A DNA stretch of 64,000 nucleotides from Saprospiraceae bacterium (GTDB taxonomy: Bacteria > Bacteroidota > Bacteroidia > Chitinophagales > Saprospiraceae): the NCBI GenBank assembly GCA_016719615.1, contig JADJYQ010000007.1, forward strand, positions 310,001 to 374,000, read 5' to 3'. The notes under the pieces are model-generated. The model had not been told where the DNA came from and did no database searches. It saw nothing but the letters and a program-made list of their open reading frames with translations. A program made the translations under genes and the position numbers. The first letter of the stretch is position 1; each line of letters starts with the position of its first letter. Positions 16,227-25,282 of this stretch are shown one piece after another.

Positions 16227-19157
16227 ATGCAACTTTCGGTGCACTCCTATTTCTCACTGCGTTACGGAACCCTGTCGCCTGAACAATTGGCGAAGGAGGC
16301 GGCGCGGCTGGAAATAGGGGTTTTACCGCTGACCGACATCAACAACTGTTCGGCTGCCTTTGCCTTTGCGCAAGCATGTGAGCGGGAGGGTGTCCGGCCG
16401 ATTTACGGACTGGAATTCCGGCAGCATGGAAAACATCTTTACACTGCCCTGGCTAAAAACGCCGAAGGCATTGCAGAGATCAACCGGCAGCTTAGTCGTT
16501 TATCGCTGGAAAGCATCGAAGTAAGGGCCCCTGAATGGCAACATTGTTTCGTCATTTACCGGAAGGCCCCTTGTGAACCAACAGCCTTGAGGGATTATGA
16601 ATATATAGGAATAAAGCCCGCGGAAGTACCTGCCCTTTTTTCTTCGTCCTTGCGTCCTCACGTGGACAAGCTCGTAGTCTTTTGCCCGGTTAGTTTCCTT
16701 GACGGGCAGGGCTTTCGCACGCATAAACTCTTGCGTTGTATTGATCTGAACATCGTCATCGGTAAACTCGAAGCATCAGACTGCGCAGCCGGTGATGAAG
16801 TATTTTTTTCCCCGGCGCAGATCCGCGAAATATTTTCGCAGTATCCACGCATCGTCCGCAACACCGAGGCCATTTTGGACGAATGCCGATTTGAGATGCC
16901 GTCAGACGACATCAACAACAGACGTTGTTTTACCGGAGCACCGGAAGGCGACTATAAATTATTAGCCAAACTTGCTTTTCAGGGATGCCGCAGACGCTAC
17001 GGCGCACACAATGACCGCGCCACGGACCGTGTGCGCCGGGAGCTGCAGGTCATCCACCGGCTTGGGTTTAGCGCGTATTTTCTCATCACCTGGGACATTG
17101 TGCGCTATGCCCAATCTGCCGGTTATTACCACGTTGGGCGCGGCAGTGGCGCCAATTCCATCGTCGCTTTTTGTCTTTTCATCACCGACGTAGATCCACT
17201 CGAACTCGACCTTTATTTTGAACGCTTCATCAACCCGCACCGTACCAGTCCGCCGGATTTCGACATCGATTTTTCCTGGAGCGAACGCGATGATGTAACG
17301 GAGTACATCTTCGAACGCTATGGTCGCGAGTATACAGCCCTGCTGGCCACTTACAACAGCTTCAAGGGAAAATCAATCGTGCGCGCACTCGGAAAAGTAT
17401 TCGGTTTACCCAAAGCCGACATTGATACCATCATCGACCATCCCAAAGCCACAGACAAACACCATCCCTTTTCAAAACACATCTTTCATTATGGAAAACA
17501 GATTGAAAAATTTCCCAACTATCTTTCGATTCATGCAGGCGGTATCATCATTTCTGAACGGCCGCTTCACTATCACACCGCCCTTCAACAAATGCCCAAG
17601 GGCTTTCCCATTACCCATTTTGATATGTACGGGGCAGAGGACCTGCGTTTTCACAAGTACGACATCCTGAGTCAGCGAGGACTCGGACATATCAAAGACG
17701 CCGTTGATCTCGTGCGGCACAACCAGGGAAAAAGTATAGAAATTCACGACATCCAATCCATTAAAACAAATGAACGCGTGCGCACGCAATTGCGATCGGG
17801 CCAATGCATAGGATGTTTTTATATCGAATCGCCCGCCATGCGCGGACTGCTCACGAAACTACATTGCGACAACTATGTACATCTCGTTGCGGCGAGCAGT
17901 ATCATTCGCCCCGGCGTTGCTCAATCGGGTATGATGCGAGAATATATCGAGCGCTTCCACCATCCCGAAAAAGTAGAATATCTGCATCCTATATTTAAAG
18001 AACATCTACAGGAAACATTCGGCGTCATGGTTTATCAGGAAGACGTGATGAAGATCGTACATCACTTTGCGGGACTGGATCTGGATGAGTCGGATGTCCT
18101 GCGCAGAATTATGACGGGAAAACGCAAGAGCTCTGATACTTTCCGCAATCTGATGGAAAAATATTTTAGAAACTGTAAAGAGCGCGGATACCCCGATGCC
18201 CTCACACACGAAGTCTGGCGCCAGATTGAAAGTTTCAGTGGTTATTCTTTTTGCAAAGCCCATTCCGCTTCCTTTGCGGTTGAGTCTTTTCAAAGCCTTT
18301 ACCTGAAAGCGCATTTCCCGCTGGAATTCATGGTTGCGGTGATCAACAACTTCGGAGGATTTTACAATGCAGAATTGTACATTCACGAAGCCCGCATGCA
18401 CGGTGCGCAAATCAAAGCACCCTGCGTGAATAACAGCCAATACCTCACAAGCATTGTGGGCAAAACCATTTGGATAGGCTTTATACATATACATTCAATT
18501 GAACAATCCATTGCACAACGCATCGTCAGAGAACGAAAACACAATGGCCCATATACGGATCTCGACGATTTCATCCGCAGAGTACCAATGGGTCGCGAGC
18601 AATTACTGCTGCTCATTCGCATCGGCGCCTTCTCTTTTACCGGCATGCAAAAAGCTGAACTCATGTGGCAGAAAAATGCAGTTCCCGAAATGGGAAAATT
18701 GCAGGCTGTACCCTCTTATTTATTTGCCGACGGCAGCGAAGAGTTTGAAATCCCAAAACTTGAAGAAGGGCCTTTTGATCAGGTCTTCGACGAAATTGAA
18801 TTGCTGGGCTTTCCGCTTTGCAGTCCGTTTGATCTGTTGGAAGAAAAACCTGCTCACTCGATCCTTGCTAAAGACATGAAAAAGTACAATCGGAGTCAGA
18901 CCCGAATGCTGGGGTATTACGTCACCCAAAAGCCTGTACGCACCAAACAGGGTAAGCTCATGGCTTTCGGCACCTGGGTCGATCCTGAGGGCGCCTTTTT
19001 CGACAGTACTCATTTTCCGCCTTCACTCGAACGCTATCCCTTTATGGGCCGCGGCTGTTATGTCCTTCAGGGGAAAATTACGGAAGACTTTGAATTTCCA
19101 AGTTTGGAAGTGGAGTCAATGAAGAAACTGCCGTATGTAAAGGATCAGCGATATTAA
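16227..19157 (+). CDS. DNA polymerase III alpha-type subunit, short form (DnaE2/ImuC-like)
   Basis: A 976-residue C-family polymerase. The N-terminal PHP domain begins MQLSVHSYFSLRYGTL, and LPLTDINN (about 34-40) replaces the usual TDH metal-binding motif, so the PHP nuclease is probably inactive. The palm carries PPDFDIDFSW (Asp near 344 and 346) and YDILSQRGLGHIKD (third acidic position near 478). Fingers and a helix-hairpin-helix region follow (YTDLDDFIRRVP near 780). It is shorter than replicative DnaE and lacks a long tau-binding tail, matching the error-prone DnaE2/ImuC-type copy found in many Bacteroidota. The usual imuA/imuB partners are absent from the window. It is much G+C-richer than its neighbours (37 of 60 bases in 16261-16320), which suggests transfer. 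Confidence 0.85.
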   Translation: MQLSVHSYFSLRYGTLSPEQLAKEAARLEIGVLPLTDINNCSAAFAFAQACEREGVRPIYGLEFRQHGKHLYTALAKNAEGIAEINRQLSRLSLESIEVRAPEWQHCFVIYRKAPCEPTALRDYEYIGIKPAEVPALFSSSLRPHVDKLVVFCPVSFLDGQGFRTHKLLRCIDLNIVIGKLEASDCAAGDEVFFSPAQIREIFSQYPRIVRNTEAILDECRFEMPSDDINNRRCFTGAPEGDYKLLAKLAFQGCRRRYGAHNDRATDRVRRELQVIHRLGFSAYFLITWDIVRYAQSAGYYHVGRGSGANSIVAFCLFITDVDPLELDLYFERFINPHRTSPPDFDIDFSWSERDDVTEYIFERYGREYTALLATYNSFKGKSIVRALGKVFGLPKADIDTIIDHPKATDKHHPFSKHIFHYGKQIEKFPNYLSIHAGGIIISERPLHYHTALQQMPKGFPITHFDMYGAEDLRFHKYDILSQRGLGHIKDAVDLVRHNQGKSIEIHDIQSIKTNERVRTQLRSGQCIGCFYIESPAMRGLLTKLHCDNYVHLVAASSIIRPGVAQSGMMREYIERFHHPEKVEYLHPIFKEHLQETFGVMVYQEDVMKIVHHFAGLDLDESDVLRRIMTGKRKSSDTFRNLMEKYFRNCKERGYPDALTHEVWRQIESFSGYSFCKAHSASFAVESFQSLYLKAHFPLEFMVAVINNFGGFYNAELYIHEARMHGAQIKAPCVNNSQYLTSIVGKTIWIGFIHIHSIEQSIAQRIVRERKHNGPYTDLDDFIRRVPMGREQLLLLIRIGAFSFTGMQKAELMWQKNAVPEMGKLQAVPSYLFADGSEEFEIPKLEEGPFDQVFDEIELLGFPLCSPFDLLEEKPAHSILAKDMKKYNRSQTRMLGYYVTQKPVRTKQGKLMAFGTWVDPEGAFFDSTHFPPSLERYPFMGRGCYVLQGKITEDFEFPSLEVESMKKLPYVKDQRY

Positions 19158-19397
19158 AACCAATTAAACTAACAGTTGTATGTTTTGTAAATTCAAACTA
19201 ATAAGCGGAAAGCTTAAAGCTCAAAGTCTGAGAATATTTAAATTACAGCCATTGCGTTTTCAGAAAATGTAAAAATCCAGATCACTAAACACTTAAAGTA
19301 AATGAATAGCTTCGTTCCATGATTTAAGCAAAGCTTAAAACGAATAAACACAAATAAAGTTGTCATAAAATAAAACAGTCCGCTAAGTGCGTAAAAA

Positions 19398-21173
19398 CTA
19401 CCCTGGCTTATTCCATTTTTGAAACCAGTCTGAAATAATTTGAAAGTTAAATTTTATCAATCGCCCGCCACTTGCTCTTTTCTCAACGAGGTAATGGACC
19501 ACAATTTTTTCAAGCCAATGATGAAGAGGTAGTAACATAGAAAATAAAACAACCTTGAGAGTAAAAAGTTTCCAAGGAACTTCATGCGTAAGATGATGAA
19601 TTTGTTTATCGAGTTTTATGATGAAGAATTCGAATAAGAAAATAAAGAACAGAAAACCCAAAGTTCTGATAATCCAAATCGGAACATGTAACTGTACAGC
19701 AGCAAGCAAAATAAAAAGTACTAGACCTATAAAAACAGCAATAAGATTGTATTGGTTTTGGTGGACCTTGTGCAGTTGTTCGGTTTCAAGCCTTTTCTGA
19801 AGTTGTAGAATTTGCGCTCCATTTTCAAGTTCCATTTTAACGATATCGCGGTCGTGCTGCAAACTATCCGCCCGATCCTGCAAAGAATGAAAGATCTGTA
19901 TAAATTGCACAGCTTCATTTCCCTGGTTCGATGCAACATAAATATCTTTTAATTTTTTTGCAGCAATAAGCTGGTGTTTGGTGTTGTTCAAATGGTTTAC
20001 AGCCTCAAACGAAAGCAGGTATGCCTTAAGTGCCAGCTTCTGATCTCCCATTCGCACTTTAAAATCACCATACCGCAAATACAAGGAATAAATATTGCCA
20101 AAACCAGCATTACTCTGTGAATATGCCTTAATCACCTTCTGGAAATAATATTCAGCTGAATCTGGCTTTCCGCTAAATTCATGATAAGCCGCCATAAACT
20201 TAAAATAATTATCAGAGTCAATAATTTTAAACTGCTCTAATTCTTCAGGATATTGTTCAGAATATAATTTGTATAGTTCTGGAGCTTTATTTGCATCAAG
20301 AAAACTAGTTCGAAGAAAAGCAAATGCATATACCGAAAGTCTTTTAATTGAAAATCTTTTAGAATAATTGACAACCTCCTTAAACTCAGATAGATTAAAA
20401 GTACCGTCTTTATTAATCTTCCGTACATATTCCAATTTATGCAACAATGAAAAATAATAAGAAATTGAATCATTAGCTAACAGATCAAGTGAAACTAATT
20501 TGTACTCATAAGCTTTTTCGTGAAGATTATTTCGATTGTAAAAATCTGAGAGTACCCCCAGAATGAAAGATCGATAAAAAGTAATTTGGATTTCCTCCGC
20601 AATGTAATACCCCTCCAAAAAATTTTTCAAGGCCGACTTATAGTCTATGGCACGTTCATGAGCTCTTCCCAGAGCAATGTGTTCCAGAACTTTCATATCA
20701 CCAGCTTCCATTGCGTTCAATGAAACCAATTTATGTGCGTGATTAAAGGATTTCAGTGCATCAAAAGTATGATAATAATAATGGTTAAGAGCAAAGTGAA
20801 GAATAGCTTGAAGTTGAGGATTTTTAACGCTGGAAGCACTACGCTCAAGTTCCATTACTAATTCTTTTGTAAAAAGCAAATTATTACCGGACAATTCCGG
20901 AAGGGTTAAATAAGCGCAACTAAAATAAACCAAAGAATCAATGATAAGGGATGACTTAAATCTTTGGATGGTACTTCTCAATAAAGAGTCTGCGGATCTC
21001 CAATCATCATTAAATTGGATATGAGTATAAGCTTCTAAAACGGCACCTTGAAATGTTGAAAGATTTAATACTTCCGAACATACTTTACACGATAAATTCT
21101 GTTGTTCTACAGTTGCTATTCTACATGAAATATTAGATAGAAGAATTGCGATAAGTAAAATAAATAATCTCAT
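19398..21173 (-). CDS. TPR lipoprotein with C-terminal membrane helices
   Basis: A 591-residue protein with a lipoprotein signal (lipobox SNISC, Cys17) and a long series of degenerate tetratricopeptide repeats from about 40 to 430, for example ALKNFLEGYYIAEE and DQKLALKAYLLSFEAVNHL. A coiled coil (about 430-465) leads to three hydrophobic segments (about 475-555) and a short basic tail. In Bacteroidota this layout usually ends in a LuxR-type DNA-binding domain or a histidine kinase; here neither is present and the frame stops cleanly. It is therefore a sensor-like protein without an output domain. A TAGATTTG -7-like box lies 7 bp before the ATG (21181-21188). Confidence 0.7.
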   Translation of the reverse strand: MRLFILLIAILLSNISCRIATVEQQNLSCKVCSEVLNLSTFQGAVLEAYTHIQFNDDWRSADSLLRSTIQRFKSSLIIDSLVYFSCAYLTLPELSGNNLLFTKELVMELERSASSVKNPQLQAILHFALNHYYYHTFDALKSFNHAHKLVSLNAMEAGDMKVLEHIALGRAHERAIDYKSALKNFLEGYYIAEEIQITFYRSFILGVLSDFYNRNNLHEKAYEYKLVSLDLLANDSISYYFSLLHKLEYVRKINKDGTFNLSEFKEVVNYSKRFSIKRLSVYAFAFLRTSFLDANKAPELYKLYSEQYPEELEQFKIIDSDNYFKFMAAYHEFSGKPDSAEYYFQKVIKAYSQSNAGFGNIYSLYLRYGDFKVRMGDQKLALKAYLLSFEAVNHLNNTKHQLIAAKKLKDIYVASNQGNEAVQFIQIFHSLQDRADSLQHDRDIVKMELENGAQILQLQKRLETEQLHKVHQNQYNLIAVFIGLVLFILLAAVQLHVPIWIIRTLGFLFFIFLFEFFIIKLDKQIHHLTHEVPWKLFTLKVVLFSMLLPLHHWLEKIVVHYLVEKRASGGRLIKFNFQIISDWFQKWNKPG

Positions 21174-21180
21174 GTTATGG

Positions 21181-21217
21181 CAAATCTACGGAATGCATTA
21201 TATTTAGGCTATCTTTA
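21181..21217. promoter_or_regulatory. Divergent -7 boxes for the TPR gene and the 21243 gene
   Basis: TAGATTTG on the minus strand (21188-21181) and TATCTTTA on the plus strand (21210-21217) both match TAnnTTTG. They lie 7 bp and 25 bp before the two divergent ATG codons. I see no convincing TTG -33 element for either. Confidence 0.35.
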
Positions 21218-21242
21218 TTCAAAATCAAACAAAATAATAATT

Positions 21243-21755
21243 ATGAAAGACATTATTCTTGCCTGTGTTTGCATCAGCGCGGGTCTTTGTGCCGGGTATT
21301 TTATTTGGAAAGGTGGTGATACTTCTACGCCATGCACCATTTCAAATTGTTGCAGATTACTCAATGAAAATCCTGATTCTTGCCGCCTTGTAATTCCTGC
21401 ACCAAACACAATTACTCCAGTTGATGATACGTCCACTCTTAGACAGGCTTACAGGTCTTATAAGCGCATGATGAGACCTGACTCTTCCGGTTATAGTATA
21501 AACAGAGATTTAATTACTTATCTCAATGGACAAATGCAAGCTAATGCTAACATTGTTGGTTTTCGATTGTATCCAGGAGCAGTTGGAACCCAAAATAAAA
21601 CGATTTACATTGCATTGGTTAGAAATGGTTCAGATTCATATTATTCAGAATCCATGAATTTAAGTAAGGGATTTCAATTCAATGCAGAAGGTCTCATGGG
21701 ATATACAGGTCCCTGCCCAGATTGGTGCGACAACAACTCCCGTATTATAAAGTAA
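21243..21755 (+). CDS. Membrane-anchored exported protein, function unknown
   Basis: A 170-residue protein with one N-terminal transmembrane helix or uncleaved signal (MKDIILACVCISAGLCAGYF) and a periplasmic domain. The sequence after the helix has Cys residues at TPCTISNCCRL and at the C-terminal GPCPDWCDN, which could form disulfides. The middle part (about 65-150) contains LITYLNGQMQANANIVGFRLYPG. I do not recognise the family. The ATG at 21243 is chosen over an upstream in-frame start at 21177 because it puts the helix at the N-terminus and lies after the -7 box. The next gene starts 86 bp later on the same strand. Confidence 0.6.
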   Translation: MKDIILACVCISAGLCAGYFIWKGGDTSTPCTISNCCRLLNENPDSCRLVIPAPNTITPVDDTSTLRQAYRSYKRMMRPDSSGYSINRDLITYLNGQMQANANIVGFRLYPGAVGTQNKTIYIALVRNGSDSYYSESMNLSKGFQFNAEGLMGYTGPCPDWCDNNSRIIK

Positions 21756-21841
21756 GAAAGCCCTAAAATAGCTTTAACATTATTTTTTTTGGTTTCAATG
21801 TAACCTTGAGCCCAATACCTGGTCTATTCATTAAAGAATTT

Positions 21842-22240
21842 ATGAAAACCAGGATAAGAGCCTTATTTATGACCTTCACCTTAGCAGGGTTCGTGCTTTC
21901 AGCCTTACTTGGATTAGGCTCAATATTTGACCGTTCAGCTGTAAATCCAAATTCTTTTAAAACTCCAAATCATGGTAAAACTGAGTTGAAGCAGAAACTG
22001 GCATTTAATTCGTTCAAACACATTAAATCAGTCTCTCCATACGCGGATACAACCGCAATCGTCACTGAGCAATTATTAACTTATAGCCAAACCGACACTG
22101 CTCATATTGTTGTTGAAGAACAGTTTGTTTTATTGGAAGAACCAAAGCCATCAGAACCTCCCCTTCTGATAGATAGTACCGATTATGCATTCATAGAAAT
22201 GGATGGCATCGAAATAGACACAAGCGATTTACCAAAATAA
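21842..22240 (+). CDS. Small membrane-anchored protein, function unknown
   Basis: A 132-residue protein with one hydrophobic segment (about 5-28, LFMTFTLAGFVLSALLGLG) and a polar, low-complexity periplasmic tail rich in Thr, Ser and acidic residues (VEEQFVLLEEPKPSEPP, IEIDTSDLPK). No family is recognised. The ATG at 21842 is preferred to a TTG at 21806 because it follows a normal leader and gives a standard positively charged N-terminus (MKTRIRA). It is probably co-transcribed with the 21243 gene and is followed by a clear terminator at 22284. Confidence 0.5.
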   Translation: MKTRIRALFMTFTLAGFVLSALLGLGSIFDRSAVNPNSFKTPNHGKTELKQKLAFNSFKHIKSVSPYADTTAIVTEQLLTYSQTDTAHIVVEEQFVLLEEPKPSEPPLLIDSTDYAFIEMDGIEIDTSDLPK

Positions 22241-22283
22241 TCGTAAACAAATATAGATTTCTTCATATACAGAAATAGCTCAG

Positions 22284-22316
22284 ACCCGGATTTGACCTTA
22301 AAAGATCCGGGTTTTT
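22284..22316 (+). terminator. Rho-independent terminator
   Basis: ACCCGGAT (22284-22291) pairs with ATCCGGGT (22305-22312), followed by a T-tract. It ends the 21243-22240 transcript 44 bp after the last stop. Confidence 0.8.
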
Positions 22317-22429
22317 AACAATTCGAAAAGATAATTCCAGCCAATCACAAAAGTAATATTACAAAATACAATATTCAAGTTTAAGCTATTTAAGCTGAAC
22401 AATTCCCTCATATTTTATACCTTGCCACC

Positions 22430-23248
22430 ATGACGTGGACCTGGAGAAATATGGTACTTTTTACTGCAGCTATCTGCATATTGTATCTTCTAGGCTTGAT
22501 GTCCGTATACATCCTCATTAATCCAATTGTATTTAAAACTGAACGCACTTCTAAATATGAGACTCCCAGCTCCAAGAGAATCGAACATTTAGAAATTCAA
22601 TTACCCGGAAACCAACACTTATCTGCCGTATTGTATAAAACAAGCAGCATACAAAAAGGGGTAATCCTCTTTTTACATGGGGTGAGAGGTAATCTCGATC
22701 GCTTCCAATTCCAAAGCCAACAATTTGTTTCGCGCGGATATTCCGTATTACTTCCAGACTATCGGGGATATGGAAAAAGTAAAGGTGAGCTTTCAGAAAC
22801 CAGTCTAACCGAAGACGTCACCGCTTGCCTGGATTGGTTGGCAAAACGCCATCGCGAAGACAGTATTATCATTTATGCTATGGACTTTCTGGTACCGATT
22901 GCCTGTTATGTAAATACCATGTTACCTGCAAGATTGTTGATATTAGAAAATCCGGTTTATTCATTAAGAAGCTGGATCAAATTTCGTTATCCCGCATTTT
23001 TCCTTCCCTATGAACTAAAATATGATTTTAATACTTATGAATATCTCCACGATTGCTTAAGTCCGGTATATGTCATTAGACCCAACAAAAAAGCGGCCTG
23101 CACCCTCATCGAAGCTCAAAATTTGAAATTATTGCTCAAAGATCCTGATACCTTTATCCAATTAGACGACAGACCGAATGAAAACATTTATGAGTTGGAA
23201 AGTTTCCAAAATCATTTAGATCGAATATTGAATTTTGAATCTTTATGA
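22430..23248 (+). CDS. Alpha/beta hydrolase-fold protein with degenerate catalytic site
   Basis: A 272-residue membrane-anchored protein: one transmembrane helix (about 10-32), then an alpha/beta hydrolase fold of the BAAT/ABHD13-like type. The oxyanion strand region is intact (VILFLHGVRGNLDRF; SVLLPDYRGYGKSKG). At the nucleophile elbow, where relatives have YGxSLGS, this protein reads YAMDFLV (near 150), so Ser and both glycines are gone. The region that should carry the catalytic His (RPNENIYELESFQNHL) has Asn instead. It is therefore likely a non-catalytic or altered enzyme. Its stop overlaps the trmB start by 4 bp (ATGA), so the two are translationally coupled. Confidence 0.7.
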   Translation: MTWTWRNMVLFTAAICILYLLGLMSVYILINPIVFKTERTSKYETPSSKRIEHLEIQLPGNQHLSAVLYKTSSIQKGVILFLHGVRGNLDRFQFQSQQFVSRGYSVLLPDYRGYGKSKGELSETSLTEDVTACLDWLAKRHREDSIIIYAMDFLVPIACYVNTMLPARLLILENPVYSLRSWIKFRYPAFFLPYELKYDFNTYEYLHDCLSPVYVIRPNKKAACTLIEAQNLKLLLKDPDTFIQLDDRPNENIYELESFQNHLDRILNFESL

Positions 23249-23943
23249 GCAAGCGCAGTAAACTTGAAAAATTTGCAGAAAATTTACACTTTGCAAATGT
23301 ACTCGAGAATTTTAGTTTCGAAGATCCCAGATTATTCAGTAATCCTGACACTCCAGTTGACTATAAAGCTCAATGGAAATCAAGGTATTTCAACAATACA
23401 AATGAACTAGTTCTTGAGCTGGCCTGTGGCCGCGGCGAATACAGTATTGGATTGGCACAACAGTTTCCTCATAAAAATTTTATTGGTATAGATATAAAAG
23501 GTGCACGCATTTGGAAAGGAGCCAAAGCAGCGTTGACAGAAGGCCTAAGGAATCTTGCATTTGTAAGAACCCGAATTGAGCTACTACCTTACTTTTTTGG
23601 AAATTCAGAAGTCGATGAAATATGGATTACTTTTCCGGACCCCTTTCTTCGAAAGAGCAAAGCAGAAAAACGATTGACATCAAATAGTTTTCTCAATATT
23701 TACAAAGCAGTACTAAAACAGGGCGCTCTGCTTCATTTAAAAACAGATGACCCGGATCTATATGCATTTAGCCTTGAATCTATTGAACAACACCCATGCT
23801 ATAAGATTTTATACAACAATGATTCTATATATGATTCAGCATTAAGTATTCCCGAACTAAATCTTAAAACCTATTACGAACGCATGCATTTGGAAAAAGG
23901 AAGAAAAATAAAATACATTCGATTTGAATATTATAGTTGTTAG
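23245..23943 (+). CDS. trmB: tRNA (guanine-N7)-methyltransferase
   Basis: A 232-residue SAM-dependent enzyme that forms m7G46 in the variable loop of tRNA. The SAM loop ELACGRGEYSIGLA (near 57), GIDIKGARIWKGA (near 78), ITFPDPFLRKSKAEKRLT (near 130) and LKTDDPDLY (near 170) are standard TrmB signatures in order. The Bacteroidota form has the N-terminal extension KRSKLEKFAEN seen here. It overlaps the preceding pseudo-hydrolase gene by 4 bp and is the last gene of that pair; a structured element follows at 23991. Confidence 0.92.
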   Translation: MSKRSKLEKFAENLHFANVLENFSFEDPRLFSNPDTPVDYKAQWKSRYFNNTNELVLELACGRGEYSIGLAQQFPHKNFIGIDIKGARIWKGAKAALTEGLRNLAFVRTRIELLPYFFGNSEVDEIWITFPDPFLRKSKAEKRLTSNSFLNIYKAVLKQGALLHLKTDDPDLYAFSLESIEQHPCYKILYNNDSIYDSALSIPELNLKTYYERMHLEKGRKIKYIRFEYYSC

Positions 23944-23990
23944 GACATCTCTCCCTGAAATTAACAAAACAAAAATAATTCAATTTATCA

Positions 23991-24078
23991 TCCGTTTGGA
24001 AAACGGAGTTTTCCTATCACCCCAGCGTATCCCGCTTTGAAAAAATTTGGGGTGTAGATTTTACACTATTAAAGCGGG
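23991..24078 (+). ncRNA. Candidate structured RNA element with interleaved stems
   Basis: TCCGTTT (23991-23997) can pair with AAACGGA (24001-24007), or alternatively GGAAAAC (23998-24004) with GTTTTCC (24008-24014); the two hairpins exclude each other. Next, CACCCCA (24018-24024) pairs with TGGGGTG (24048-24054), while CCCGCTTT (24031-24038), inside that loop, pairs with AAAGCGGG (24071-24078) outside it. This is an H-type pseudoknot order. It lies after the trmB stop and could be part of its 3' end or a separate RNA. No family is recognised. Confidence 0.35.
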
Positions 24079-24334
24079 AGAAGACTACTCAGAGCTACGG
24101 ATTTAAAATAATAGCAACAATTTTAAAAGAACCAGAATCTGCCATCTTCTCCACAAAGTGGAGAGGAGCTGGAAGTGAAGTGGCTTGGAGGTACGGTGAC
24201 ATAAAAAGCCCAAAATGAATAAAAGTCCGCTGAACTTTGAAGTTGTTTGTTTTTTAATTCATAAATTAATTTAGGATTCGCATTATAAATTCAATTTCTA
24301 TTTTAGGCCATATTATTTCAATTAACTGCGAATA
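24079..24334. other. Intergenic stretch between trmB and the asparaginase gene
   Basis: The rest of a convergent 390-bp gap. It contains the small inverted repeat CTCCAC-aaa-GTGGAG near 24150, of a type often seen dispersed in Bacteroidota intergenic DNA, but no T-tract and no open frame with coding character. Confidence 0.4.
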
Positions 24335-25264
24335 TTATTTTTCTTCTTTAAATATACTAATTACCGCTTTTTCACCATTTTTTTGATACGCCCGATACAT
24401 GCCTTCGGTATTAAAATCAAGACATAAATTACCATTTGCATCAACTGCAATTAATCCGCCATCCCCATTGATAGTGGGCAATAATTCGTGGATGACTTTG
24501 TGCACTGATTCCTCCAAACTTAATTTAGCGTATTTCATAATACAGGCAACGTGAAAGGCTACATTCATACGCATAAAATATTCACCCGATCCGGTGCAAG
24601 AAATAGCACATGTTGAATTATCAGCCCAGGTTCCGGAACCAATGATGGGTGTATCGCCGATGCGTCCGAATTTTTTATTGGTCATGCCACCAGTAGATGT
24701 GGCGGCGGCAAGGCAATTTTGTTGATCAAAAGCAACTGCCCCAACTGTCCCGAATTTACGGGAGTCGTGATCGAGGGTAATTTCATTATTTTCTTTTGCA
24801 ACTAACAACTGTTTGTATCTTTGCTTTGTAAAAAAATAATCTTCAGATACTCTTTTAATACCTTGTTTTTTCGCAAACAATTCAGCGCCTTTGCCGGCAA
24901 GCATCAAATGTTCAGATTTCTCCAAAACAGTTCTGGCAAGCAGCACCGGATTTTTAATTCTTCGAACCATGGCTACAGCTCCTGCGTCCTGAGTCTTTCC
25001 ATCCATGATCGATGCATCCATTTCCTGCGTACCCTTGGAGGTAAAGACAGAACCTTTGCCTGCATTAAACAAAGGGCAATCTTCCAGATAAACCACACTT
25101 GCAGTCACCGCATCTAAAGCGGAGCCGCCACTTTCAAGGATAAAATATCCTTTGGCAAGCGCCTTTGACAAGGCTTCGCGATATTTGCTTTCAGATTTGG
25201 GATTCATTTCCGACTTCAGCAGCGTTCCGGCACCGCCATGTATTGCAATACTAAATTTTTTCAC
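24335..25264 (-). CDS. Isoaspartyl peptidase / plant-type L-asparaginase
   Basis: A 309-residue Ntn-hydrolase that cleaves isoaspartyl dipeptides and may hydrolyse asparagine. The precursor begins KKFSIAIHGGAGT, then LDAVTASVVYLEDCPLFNAG. The self-cleavage site and nucleophile is Thr173 in GTVGAVA, followed by TSTGGMTNK and GSGTWADN, and ISCTGSGEYF. No signal peptide is evident, so it is probably cytoplasmic. I place the start at a GTG at 25264, because a good promoter (25283-25311) lies between it and an alternative in-frame ATG at 25363, and family members begin at this point; the upstream 33 codons look non-homologous. Confidence 0.87.
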   Translation of the reverse strand: MKKFSIAIHGGAGTLLKSEMNPKSESKYREALSKALAKGYFILESGGSALDAVTASVVYLEDCPLFNAGKGSVFTSKGTQEMDASIMDGKTQDAGAVAMVRRIKNPVLLARTVLEKSEHLMLAGKGAELFAKKQGIKRVSEDYFFTKQRYKQLLVAKENNEITLDHDSRKFGTVGAVAFDQQNCLAAATSTGGMTNKKFGRIGDTPIIGSGTWADNSTCAISCTGSGEYFMRMNVAFHVACIMKYAKLSLEESVHKVIHELLPTINGDGGLIAVDANGNLCLDFNTEGMYRAYQKNGEKAVISIFKEEK

Positions 25265-25282
25265 AGTTGTTTGATTGAAAGA

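Noticed and set aside
17320..18879. Alternative frames within the polymerase gene
   Set aside because: They arise from the high G+C content, which makes stop codons rare in other frames; the polymerase frame carries all the motifs.
21757..21790. Weak hairpin AAAGC...GCTTT followed by T residues after the 21243 gene
   Set aside because: Five-base stem with seven bases before the T-tract; too weak to call a terminator when a strong one follows at 22284.
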